This document shows, in pieces, positions 6,478 to 12,172 of a DNA stretch of 12,172 bases. Position 1 is the stretch's first letter. Each line of letters opens with the position of its first letter. The position numbers and the translations under genes were made by a program. The notes beneath the pieces are model-generated. The model was not told the DNA's origin, ran no database searches, and was given only the letters and a program-made list of their open reading frames with translations. This stretch comes from Baffinella frigidus (lineage: Eukaryota; Cryptophyceae; Cryptomonadales; Baffinellaceae): positions 57,509 to 69,680 of the forward strand of contig MU646717.1 in assembly GCA_026770585.1 (NCBI GenBank), given 5' to 3'.

Positions 6478-6835
6478 CAATGTGTACCAGAAAAATAGAA
6501 GGACACACGTGATTTGAGCTTTCTGCGGGGGCTGGTGGTGGTATCCATAAACGAAGGTGGTTGGTGTTGGATCCGCAGGAAACACGACCGCGGGCCTCTT
6601 CCAAACGGGGAACACTTCTCAGCCCGTGCAGGTGCGCCCCACCCGCACCCCGAAACAGCTTATTTCGTCTCTGGTAGCTGGAATAGCTTCGGATATTCAT
6701 TCCGTAGGACCCTATGGTAGGACTTCCCTAGGGACCTAGGGGTTCCCTGGGTGGATAGATGGCTGGTACACTTTAAAGTGTATCGCCTGGGGGAAATCCC
6801 GTTTTTCGAAAACCGGGTTGAAGCTGCGACGGGTT
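6478..6835. other. No gene seen; small palindromes and CCTAGG words
   Basis: Overlapping short ORFs on both strands lack coding bias. A perfect 16-bp palindrome TACACTTTAAAGTGTA lies at 6767-6782. CCGTAGGACCCTATGGTAGG near 6700 and CCCTAGGGACCTAGGGG near 6726 recall the CCTAGG foldbacks. GGCTGGTGGTGGTATCC near 6530 partly pairs with GGATACGAGC/CCACCAGCCC-like sequence near 6190. Confidence 0.5.
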
Positions 6836-6976
6836 TAATCTCCATACAAGTATTAATTAATTGCTTTGGGGCAACGAAAATTACTACACGATTTACTCAT
6901 AAAAGTAATAGTAAAGCAGTTGTGTAGTAAATTTCGTTGCGCCAAAAGCAATTAATTAATACTTGAATGGAGATTA
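6836..6976. repeat. TTACTACAC-core foldback, family member 1
   Basis: The arms at 6836-6889 and 6922-6976 match at about 51 of 55 positions. They run TAATCTCCAT, AAGTATTAATTAATTGC, CAACGAAA, TTACTACAC towards the centre, which is the 32-bp AT-rich loop. The element at 9677-9809 is a copy in opposite orientation, matching in both arms and loop. It is thus a dispersed ~140-bp non-autonomous element. Confidence 0.88.
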
Positions 6977-7008
6977 GGTTGTTGGTGGCCATCCTTCACC
7001 TTCCCTCC

Positions 7009-7136
7009 TAGCTCTGCCTCAGTTAAACTGGGCTCCTCATTCAATACATTTAGATGCTCTTTGTACTGGAGCGTTTGTACGGAGGCCTGCTTTAAGTGCA
7101 TTTCATGAAGAGCCCAGATCAACTGAGGCAGAGCTA
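7009..7136. repeat. Hairpin, 27-bp arms
   Basis: TAGCTCTGCCTCAGTT at 7009 continues to 7035, and the reverse complement of 7110-7136 matches all but a few positions. The loop is about 74 bp. It is private to this position and lies just outside the preceding foldback. It could be a pre-miRNA-like hairpin if transcribed, but nothing shows transcription. Confidence 0.8.
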
Positions 7137-7162
7137 GATCCCCACATGTTAATAGGGTAACG

Positions 7163-7303
7163 GCCTGAAAATGGGGTAGTTAGGCCTACGGCATTGCCTA
7201 GGACCTCCTACCGTAGGCCGAGACGTTTTGGTCCTAGGATCCCTCGGCCTACGGTAGGAGGTCCTAGGCAATGCCGTATGCCTAACTACCCCCTTTTCAG
7301 GAC
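7163..7303. repeat. CCTAGG inverted repeat, complete form
   Basis: The left arm at 7163-7221 is the reverse complement of 7245-7303, with very few differences. Both contain GGCCTACGG and GGTCCTAGGCAATGCCGTA-type sequence. The short loop holds TTTGGTCCTAGGATCC. The right arm belongs to the 148-bp repeat that also occurs alone at 6038. Confidence 0.87.
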
Positions 7304-7364
7304 GTTAGCCTATGAATGTGTTCAACACGTGGGTGGAACGCGCCAGGAACATCCTTATCCGGAG
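7217..7364. repeat. 148-bp dispersed repeat, copy 2
   Basis: Direct copy of 6038-6185. The match ends at ATCCTTATCCGGAG, exactly where the left arm of the next foldback (7351) lies, so this repeat end and that arm share bases. Confidence 0.85.
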
Positions 7365-7490
7365 AACCTGTTTTTCTTTCATTTCTTGGCAACGAAAATT
7401 ACTACACAAATGCTTTAATATTACTAGTTAGAACGAATTGTGTAGTAATTTTCGTTGCCGATTCTGAAAAATAGGGTTCCCCGGATAAAT
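7351..7490. repeat. TTACTACAC-core foldback, family member 2 (private outer arms)
   Basis: The inner arms GGCAACGAAAATTACTACAC (extended to 22 bp) at 7388-7409 and 7438-7459 are perfect inverted copies. The outer arms (ATCCTTATCCGGAGAACC at 7351; GGTTCCCCGGATAAAT near 7475) are less well matched and differ from other members. The loop is 28 bp and AT-rich with TTTAATATTACTA, resembling the loop at 9880-10005. Confidence 0.87.
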
Positions 7491-7775
7491 CCCACCCAGG
7501 ACTGTTGCGGGGGGTATTTCAAAAGTCAATTCTGGCAGATTTTGGAACCCGGGCCCTTCTCGGCCAAAAGTTGACACTTTTCCACCAATGGCTCCAAGTT
7601 TATCCTTGGAATGCCCCCCCCCCCAAGGATCTTGGGTGGACATGTCTCAAAGTCCTGCCCGCCGTTCCACTTTCAAGTTTCAAGTGAAAGTCAAGTTTCA
7701 AGCTTTGCCTAGCAGAATCTATATCGCAGCGCGTCTATCTAAAAGATTTCCGGTACACATCCCAGTATTTTAATT
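7491..7775. other. No gene seen; C-run hairpin
   Basis: ATCCTTGG (7602-7609) and CCAAGGAT (7623-7630) flank a run of C, giving a small hairpin. TTTCAAG words repeat near 7671-7702. The short overlapping ORFs are without coding character. Confidence 0.5.
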
Positions 7776-8111
7776 TTAGGCCCTAAAAGTACGAAACGGC
7801 TCCAACGCCACGCCAAATCTGAGATAGAATCGATCAGATAACGGTACTAACTTGCAATGGGAGCTGTGTGGCAGCGTGCGAGCGTGGTTCTTGGTTCTTA
7901 AGGAACTGGCATGTACCCAGCGGCGATGGTATTGCCTTCGGGGCCAGGAGCCGACCAGATACCCGACCGCGCCCACCGTGGGAATGCTGCCCAGGGTCTT
8001 GAGTGTGGCGACGAAAAAAAAACAGCGCTTCACCGTCGATAAGCGGCCCCATCTCACACGGGAACAGGTTTGATTTACATCGCCGTTTTGCTGTGTTAGG
8101 GGTGTTTTCAT
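7776..8111 (-). CDS. Hypothetical ORF, weak coding evidence
   Basis: A 111-codon ATG-to-stop frame, longest in this part of the window. The peptide has a central segment TLKTLGSIPTVGAVGYLVGS followed by a basic stretch (WPRRQYHRRWVHA). I recognise no family, signal peptide or catalytic motif. The codons between about 7900 and 8010 are fairly GC3-rich, but the + strand is also open over much of the same DNA (7852-8073). It may be a chance ORF, an exon or a decayed gene. Confidence 0.2.
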   Translation of the reverse strand: MKTPLTQQNGDVNQTCSRVRWGRLSTVKRCFFFVATLKTLGSIPTVGAVGYLVGSWPRRQYHRRWVHASSLRTKNHARTLPHSSHCKLVPLSDRFYLRFGVALEPFRTFRA

Positions 8112-8120
8112 CTCAAGTCT

Positions 8121-8322
8121 CTGTGTGCCACGCCAGGACGCAAGTGGGAATTTCAGAACGCGACGTTTCGTTTCGTGGTACTAAATGAGAGTGCGCTTTG
8201 CAGCGAAAAGCAGCTCCTCGTCCTTTCCACGTCCGGGATTTTACCATGCTCCAGGAAACCCGGTACATAATTAAAAACTGGCTTGTATCTGAAATTCCCA
8301 CGCGTTGCCTGGCGTGGTGTGT
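8121..8322. repeat. Inverted repeat, ~35-bp arms, abutting telomere-like DNA
   Basis: 8121-8157 (GTGTGCCACGCCAGG...GTGGGAATTTCAGA) pairs with 8288-8322 with few mismatches and a small indel. The centre, about 130 bp, has no clear symmetry. The right arm ends immediately before the C-rich telomere-like tract at 8323. Confidence 0.8.
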
Positions 8323-8417
8323 GGACCCTCAACCCTCAACCCTCAACCCTAAACCCTGAACCCTACACCCTAAACACTAAACCCTGCTTCCTAAACCCTA
8401 AACCCTACTCCCCAAAC
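8323..8417 (-). repeat. Telomere-like tract, C-rich on + strand
   Basis: About 13 units of CCCTCAA, CCCTAAA, CCCTGAA and CCCTACA type. Orientation is opposite to the fields at 1938-4650. Confidence 0.9.
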
Positions 8418-8428
8418 AGTACATGGAC

Positions 8429-8478
8429 GATACGGTGGCATGGAGGGCCGGACCGCTCTCGAGGCCGGTCCGCCCCAC
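8429..8478. repeat. GATACGGTGGCATGG module, copy 1
   Basis: GATACGGTGGCATGGAGGGC through GGCCGGTCCGCCCC recurs at 8815-8860 with substitutions in the middle. It contains a dyad GGACCG/CGGTCC. It joins the telomere-like tract to the large palindrome at 8491. Confidence 0.75.
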
Positions 8479-8490
8479 CCCCCCTCAATC

Positions 8491-8660
8491 TCATCCCACC
8501 AGGTATTTGATTTAAATGCTTCGGAGTTCCCCGAATGCACGAAATTTACTACACGAAAGCTCGTGCGGGGCTGGACGTGACTAGATTTGGCCAAGTGTGT
8601 TGTAAATTTCGTTGATTCGGGGAACTCCGAAGCATTTAAATCAAATACCTGGTGGGATGA
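8491..8660. repeat. Near-perfect 64-bp-arm palindrome with TTACTACAC core
   Basis: The arms at 8491-8554 and 8597-8660 differ at only 3 of 64 positions. From outside to inside: TCATCCCACCAGGTATTTGA, TTTAAATGCTTCGGAGTT, CCCCGAAT, CGAAATTTACTACAC. The loop is 42 bp and shows no symmetry. Only the inner ~18 bp resembles the other core elements; the outer ~45 bp is unique in the window. The high arm identity indicates recent origin or homogenisation. Confidence 0.93.
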
Positions 8661-8676
8661 AATCTGGCAGTGCCGA

Positions 8677-8700
8677 GAGCTATGCCAAATGGCATAGCTC
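8677..8700. repeat. Perfect 11-bp-arm palindrome
   Basis: GAGCTATGCCA, two A, TGGCATAGCTC. It lies 16 bp outside the large palindrome. Confidence 0.85.
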
Positions 8701-8765
8701 ACGTTTCCGAGGTGGGCCCGTTTCTTAAGGCTCATAGACTTATTGTATCACTCAACTCAAGGATC

Positions 8766-8815
8766 AAGGGCCTCATTTAGGACCTGTATCGAGAGCAACA
8801 AAGAAGAAGAAGATG
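8766..8815. repeat. 50-bp dispersed repeat (second copy 10992-11037)
   Basis: AAGGGCCTCATTTAGGACCT and CGAGAGC...AAAGAAGAAG at 8766-8815 match 10992-11037 (AAGGGCCTATCTAGGACCTG, CGAGAG...AAAGAAGAAGATG) with minor differences. The two copies are in the same orientation about 2.2 kb apart. The first is followed directly by the GATACGGTGGCATGG module (8815-8860). Confidence 0.8.
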
Positions 8816-8856
8816 ATACGGTGGCATGGCGGGCCGAAACGCTGTAGCGGCCGGTC

Positions 8857-9018
8857 CGCCCCAACCCCCATCCACTCAAAACACTACGGGGCACCCGCTC
8901 GGAACACTACGAGGAACCGTGCTTAAGTTGATTATTGGATTCTTGCCCAAGAAACACGCCATAAGTCAGCAATTTGTCACGGGCGCGTAGCCTGCGGATA
9001 TCGTTTCGTCGCGTCCTT
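8857..9018. repeat. Duplicated module A, copy 1
   Basis: Runs from CGCCCCAACCCCCATCCA through TGCTTAAGTTGATTATTGG and ACACGCCATAAGTCAGC to GCGTCCTT. Copy 2 is 9199-9405. This copy lacks the hairpin seen at 9321-9353 and a further ~16-bp stretch. Confidence 0.88.
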
Positions 9019-9120
9019 GGAAATATTGGTGATTTGGTGCGTTGTATTACACTCACCATCACATCAGAACCTACCTCACCGTGGAGAGATGCGAAAAAGT
9101 CTGCGTACCAGCTCCGGTCT
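9019..9120. other. Spacer between modules A and B, no gene seen
   Basis: About 100 bp present only between A and B of the first pair; in the second pair, A and B are adjacent. Two + frames are open across it and into module B, but neither has a credible start or a known motif. Confidence 0.5.
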
Positions 9121-9197
9121 TGAGGTCCTTGGAGGTTCTTCGATCTCCCACCTTAGGCGGACACTGCAACTTATCCTGCAGGAAGGCCCTGCTTCCC
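9121..9197. repeat. Duplicated module B, copy 1
   Basis: GGTTCTTCGATCTCCCACC to GAAGGCCCTGCTTCCC is nearly identical to 9406-9480 (offset 284 bp). Confidence 0.88.
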
Positions 9198-9198
9198 T

Positions 9199-9405
9199 CC
9201 GCCCCAACCCCCATCCACCCAGAACACTACGGGGCACCCGCTGGGAACACTACGAGGAACCGTGCTTAAGTTGATTATTGGATTCTTGCCCAAGAAACAC
9301 GCCATAAGTCAGCAATTTGTCACGTCCCCCCCGGATTTCCGGGGAGGGACGTGCCCCGTAGCCTACCGAGTGGGTACCCCGCGGGTATCGATTGGCCGCG
9401 TCCTT
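9199..9405. repeat. Duplicated module A, copy 2 with insertions
   Basis: Matches 8857-9018 but carries extra DNA after TTTGTCACG (the hairpin at 9321-9353) and after GTAGCCT (containing CGAGTGGGTACCCCGCG, the exact complement of 3366-3382). The shared ends show a common ancestor. Confidence 0.85.
9321..9353. repeat. Hairpin present in only one of two duplicate modules
   Basis: CACGTCCCCC...CCGGA pairs with TCCGGGGAGGGACGTG around a 3-bp loop. In module A copy 1 the same point (after TTTGTCACG, 8981) has no such sequence, so copies 1 and 2 act as empty and filled versions of one site. Confidence 0.8.
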
Positions 9406-9480
9406 TAGGTCTTTGAGGTTCTTCGATCTCCCACCTTAGGCGGACACTGCAACTTATCCTGCAGGAAGGCCCTGCTTCCC
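9406..9480. repeat. Duplicated module B, copy 2
   Basis: Near-identical to 9121-9197 and directly joined to module A copy 2. A short third echo of CGCCCCAACCCC follows at about 9538. A run of C lies at 9500-9508. Confidence 0.88.
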
Positions 9481-9588
9481 CCAGGATGATCGCATCAAGC
9501 CCCCCCCCGATGCAGACGGATCAGGCCGGTTTCCTCCCGCCCCAACCCCTGATTTAATCTCGAAGCATAACTGAACCAGCTGCACTTT

Positions 9589-9629
9589 TATGCTATTTTA
9601 AGCCTCGATTTCATGCCTAAGATAGCATA
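9589..9629. repeat. Small hairpin, 15-bp arms
   Basis: TATGCTATTTTAAGC (9589-9603) pairs with GCCTAAGATAGCATA (9615-9629) with two mismatches. It sits between the A/B duplication and the next foldback. Confidence 0.7.
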
Positions 9630-9676
9630 TCCACACGTATCTTAAGCTTTGGGAGCCTTCAGATGCGCAACTTCAT

Positions 9677-9809
9677 CTCCACAAAAGTATGAATTAATTA
9701 CTTTTGGCGCAACGAGATTTACAACACAAATTCTCTACTATTACTTTTATGAGCAAATCGTGAAGTGATTTTCGTCGCCCAAAAGCAATTAATTAATACT
9801 TTTGTGTAG
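9677..9809. repeat. TTACTACAC-core foldback, inverted copy of 6836-6976
   Basis: The arms 9677-9727 and 9760-9809 include AGTATGAATTAATTAC and GCAATTAATTAATACT. Read on the opposite strand, arms and loop (GCTCATAAAAGTAATAGTA) align with 6836-6976 throughout, so both belong to one dispersed element of about 140 bp. This copy has more arm mismatches (the cores read TTACAACAC and GTGAAGTGA), suggesting it is older. Confidence 0.85.
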
Positions 9810-9848
9810 ACTAAACTGGTTCCGTTATGTTTTGAAACGAGATTTATA

Positions 9849-9866
9849 CCTGGGGGCGCCCCCAGG
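9849..9866. repeat. Perfect 18-bp GC palindrome
   Basis: CCTGGGGGCGCCCCCAGG is self-complementary. It is isolated between two foldbacks. Confidence 0.85.
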
Positions 9867-9879
9867 GAATCTGATGTGG

Positions 9880-10005
9880 AAACACTTTTGATTTACAAAC
9901 TTGGATTCAATCAAAATTACTACACATTTTCTTTAATATTACTAATAAAGATCGTTCTATGTGGTAAATTTCATTGAACCAAGTTGATAAATTAAAATGG
10001 CTTCG
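9880..10005. repeat. TTACTACAC-core foldback, diverged, private arms
   Basis: The left arm (TTGATTTACAAACTTGGATTC to ATTACTACAC, ending 9925) pairs imperfectly with the right arm (ATGTGGTAAATTTCATTGAA onward from 9959). The loop TTCTTTAATATTACTAA resembles that of 7351-7490. The outer arms are not shared with other members. Confidence 0.78.
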
Positions 10006-10044
10006 AAAAATCGCACCCCCCTCGGTACGATTCATCCAGACGGG

Positions 10045-10498
10045 AATAAGCGGATTTGAATCCCGGAATTTGTGATCATAAAACCTATTCTGATACCAAA
10101 TACCTATTTCAACACCCAAATCTTTAGTCAACCGCGAAAATATAGATGGACTTCAGGTATTATGACATCCGACCAAATTTCCTGATGCCTAAAACTGGAT
10201 AGTTTTGGGTGTTAACGAAACGTTGCGATTCCATAAAACCTAAATTGTTTCCTGCGAATCTTACTACAGGCCAAGAGCCATCTATGCGAATCTGGTCATA
10301 ATGATTCGTGTTTGAAGCCATCTATATCCATCTATCCCCTCGCGCGTCCCACGGGACGCGCATAGAAACACCCAATTTGCTCAAAAGAAGTTTTGGCGCG
10401 AAATTCAAGTTTGAAAAGTTGAGTAAAAAATTTGGGTATCACGATAGGTATCAGGATAGGTTTTATAAAAACGAAAACTTAACTCAAATCCGCTTAAT
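10045..10498. repeat. 454-bp imperfect inverted repeat
   Basis: ATAAGCGGATTTGA, ATAAAACCTATTCTGATACC and AACACCCAAATCTTTAGTCA on the left (10045-10145) match the complements of TCAAATCCGCTTA, GGTATCAGGATAGGTTTTAT and GAGTAAAAAATTTGGGT on the right (10400-10498), in order and evenly spaced. The centre, about 10272, lies in TTACTACAGGCC followed by GAGCCATCTATGC, so a core-like word is again at the symmetry point. The middle 250 bp is poorly paired and includes a GCGCGTCCC/GGGACGCGC dyad at 10342-10361. ORFs on both strands are by-products of the arms. Confidence 0.75.
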
Positions 10499-10504
10499 GA
10501 CCTA

Positions 10505-10715
10505 AACCAACCCTACCCCTGAATTCCAACCCCGACACCCTAGATCCCTCGACTCTAATAAACTCTGTACCCTGAACCCTGAACCCTGAACCCTGAACTC
10601 TGAACCCTGAACCCTGAACCCTGAACGCTCAACCCTGAACCCCGAAACCTGAACGCTCAACCCTGAACCCTGAATCATCAACCCTCAACACTCAACCCTG
10701 AACCCTGAACCCTAC
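10505..10715 (-). repeat. Telomere-like tract, C-rich on + strand, CCCTGAA type
   Basis: A degenerate start to about 10560, then mainly CCCTGAA units with CCCTCAA and single mutated units (CGCTCAA, CCCCGAA). It begins immediately after the right arm of the 454-bp inverted repeat. Confidence 0.88.
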
Positions 10716-10991
10716 CAACCGGTCTGCAGAAGGGCTCGTCCCTTAAGGCCCTTGAGGTGTGAAATGCTCCCAACATAGCCCAACGACACGCCCTCCCGTA
10801 CAAAAGACCTAGAAAAGAATAATTTGACTTGAAAAAACTGGTACTTCACACCCCAGCCAGTTTCAGTTTTTAACTAAAAACTGGTAGTGATGAGACTAGT
10901 TGATAGTAATGAGACTAGTTCTCGTCGGCCACACTACTCGTCCTTCGGAACCCGAATACACCCGAATAAACCCGAATGATGCTTACGGCTT
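10716..10991. other. No gene seen; short repeats
   Basis: CCAGTTTCAGTTTTTAAC/TAAAAACTGG forms a hairpin at 10857-10884. TAGTGATGAGACTAGTTGA and TAGTAATGAGACTAGTTCT are a 19-bp tandem pair at 10885-10922. ACCCGAATA-type units repeat three times near 10949-10978. The overlapping 86-residue ORF has no coding character. Confidence 0.6.
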
Positions 10992-11037
10992 AAGGGCCTA
11001 TCTAGGACCTGCATCGAGAGTAGTAAAGAAGAAGATG

Positions 11038-11464
11038 CGCAGAATGTCCCCGCATGCACCCGAAAGCACCCGTTCCTCTTGCAGAGCGCGGCCCACCGCG
11101 ACAAAAATCGAGGGCGGAACGTCTCACACCAAAAGTGGAACCGCCGTCAACTTAAGGTAACGGTGGAAATCAACCCGGACACACCCTGAACCGTACACCC
11201 CTTTCAGATCAGGTCGGCGCAGTACTATGGCGTGGCGGACCCTCAACCCTAAAACCCGGTCTAAATATCGGTGATTAACATGTCTTTGTGCCGCGCAATT
11301 ATTAATCAGTACCACGGAAATAAACGGACCGATCAAAGAAGCCCACTTGTGGCCTGAACCTTGCACCCCGGTCTGCAGGCGGGCGCGGCAGTCTCGGCGG
11401 TAGGGGGAGGTTCCGGAGGAAGCCATGGGGGGGTTCCGGATGCTGGGGAGGCCGAGGGGCGAGA
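11038..11464. other. No gene seen; short telomere-like stub
   Basis: A stub of two to three CCCTCAA/CCCTAAA units at about 11239-11258 follows GGCGTGGCGG, resembling the junction GGCGTGGTGTGTGG before the tract at 8323. The rest is unique sequence without a supported ORF. Confidence 0.5.
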
Positions 11465-11476
11465 GCGCGATGCGGT

Positions 11477-11810
11477 GAGCGATGAGAGAGAGAGAGAGGG
11501 AGAGAGGGAGAGAGGGAGAGAGGGAGGGAGGGAGAGAGGGAGAGAGGGAGCGAGAGGGAGCGAGAGAGAGAGAGAGACCGTTATCAATACCAGAGAGAGA
11601 GGGAGAGAGAGAGAGGGAGAGAGAGAGAGAGAGAGGGAGAGAGGGAGGGAGAGCGAGAGAGTGAGAGAGCGAGAGCGAGAGAGCGAGATCGAGAGAGAGA
11701 GCGAGATCGAGAGAGAGAGCGAGAGCGAGAGCGAGAGAGAGAGAGAGAGAGCGCGAGAGAGCGAGAGCGAGAGGAGCGAGAGCGAGAGAGAGCGAACGAG
11801 AGAGCGAGAG

Positions 11811-11849
<39 letters not shown>
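11477..11849 (+). repeat. GA-rich polypurine tract (GA, GGGA and GAGC units)
   Basis: About 370 bp of almost pure purine on the + strand, mostly GA dinucleotides with GAGGGA units in the first half and GAGAGC in the second, interrupted once at 11577-11595 by a non-purine stretch. It ends with an uninterrupted (GA)n run. It is flanked by GCGCGATGCGGT (11465-11476) and GCGCAATGCGGT (11850-11861). Long Arg-Glu and Ser-Leu reading frames here are artefacts. Such mirror-like purine tracts can form triplex DNA. Confidence 0.93.
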
Positions 11850-11854
<5 letters not shown>

Positions 11855-11861
11855 ATGCGGT

Positions 11862-12077
11862 ACGTTACTGTACCCACGTCAGGACAAAAGTCGAAATCTA
11901 AACCAAATTTTATTTTACTACACGATCCATGAGTAAAGTTGATTCTACCCGGGAAACACGCCAAAAGTGTTGGGAATTGGAGCCCTCGGCCTGCGGAATT
12001 CGAAAAATCTGTACCACGATAAGCCATCTAAACTCTTGTAGGGCGAACGAGTGTGTATGAAAATCAACCCCCGCTCT
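11862..12077. other. No gene seen; solo TTACTACAC word
   Basis: TTACTACACGATCCATGAGT at 11915 resembles the start of the loop side of the 6836 element (TTACTACACGATTTACTCAT), but no partner arm was found, so it may be a truncated copy. AAGCCATCTA near 12021 echoes the tandem repeat at 1014-1101. ACACGCCAAAAGTG near 11958 weakly resembles ACACGCCATAAGTC of module A. Confidence 0.5.
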
Positions 12078-12082
12078 AGGGT

Positions 12083-12170
<88 letters not shown>

Positions 12171-12172
12171 GG
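12078..12172 (+). repeat. Uniform TTGAGGG array running off the window end
   Basis: About 13.5 consecutive identical 7-bp units with no variants seen, in contrast to the degenerate fields upstream. G-rich on the + strand, reading towards the window end. The array continues beyond the window or the assembly stopped in it. Confidence 0.95.

Noticed and set aside
9907-10505. Two ORFs (74 codons minus, 65 codons plus) with similar peptides
   Set aside because: Similarity arises because they lie in opposite arms of the inverted repeat; no sign of coding constraint.
11124-11855. 243-codon minus-strand ORF, the longest in the window
   Set aside because: Most of it is Ser-Leu repeats from translating the GA tract; the remainder has no coding look.
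11361-11936. 191-codon plus-strand Arg/Glu/Ser-rich ORF
   Set aside because: It is a direct translation of GA repeats; apparent charge pattern is an artefact of low complexity.
12078-12172. True chromosome end
   Set aside because: The unit is TTGAGGG and it ends with the window, so a cap cannot be told from a broken assembly.
1-12172. tRNA, rRNA, dinoflagellate spliced-leader or bacterial promoter/operon signals
   Set aside because: Looked for by eye on both strands; none found that could be supported.

Overview
The window looks like a gene-poor, repeat-rich piece of a eukaryotic nuclear genome. The evidence is long fields of degenerate 7-bp TTTAGGG-type telomeric repeat, no bacterial-style gene packing, no recognisable tRNA or rRNA, and only short fragmentary coding signals, some flanked by plausible GT/AG splice sites. 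TTTAGGG-type telomeric DNA is known from plants, green algae and several other algal or protist lineages (dinoflagellates, chromerids). The species cannot be fixed from the sequence. No dinoflagellate spliced-leader motif was seen. Both ends are low complexity (a G run at the start, a TTGAGGG array at the end), as is common at the ends of short assembly contigs.

Layout. 1-1500: palindromes and foldback elements, including two copies in opposite orientation of a ~125-bp foldback (233-361 and 1366-1490) and a 24/24/21-bp tandem repeat (1014-1101). 1530-1774: a short stretch with very strong codon bias, the best protein-coding signal here, preceded by a frame-shifted partial duplicate of its own start. 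1938-4650: interstitial telomere-like sequence, mostly G-rich on the + strand but interrupted at 3355-3751 by unique DNA and a C-rich block. 4632-4940 (- strand): an ORF without a start codon carrying a Cys/His cluster like a degenerate gag zinc knuckle, running into the telomere-like DNA. 4986-5390 (+): a possible exon with an AG before it and CAG/GTGA after it. 5405-5510: more degenerate 7-mers.

5590-10500 is dominated by inverted repeats. At least six share the core TTACTACAC...GTGTAGTAA (or its inside-out form), but most have locus-specific arms. One, at 8491-8660, has 64-bp arms that differ at only 3 positions. Duplicated modules (6038/7217; 8857/9199; 9121/9406) are interspersed, and one duplicated pair differs by a hairpin present in only one copy. 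8323-8417 and 10505-10715 hold telomere-like DNA in the opposite (C-rich) orientation. 11477-11849 is a long GA-rich tract flanked by a 12-bp near-identical direct repeat. 12078-12172 is a uniform TTGAGGG array running off the end.

There is no operon or pathway here. The coherent theme is structural: foldback DNA, telomere-like tracts in both orientations, and broken gene or retroelement pieces, as expected for a subtelomeric or rearranged heterochromatic region. All functional statements are inference from sequence alone.
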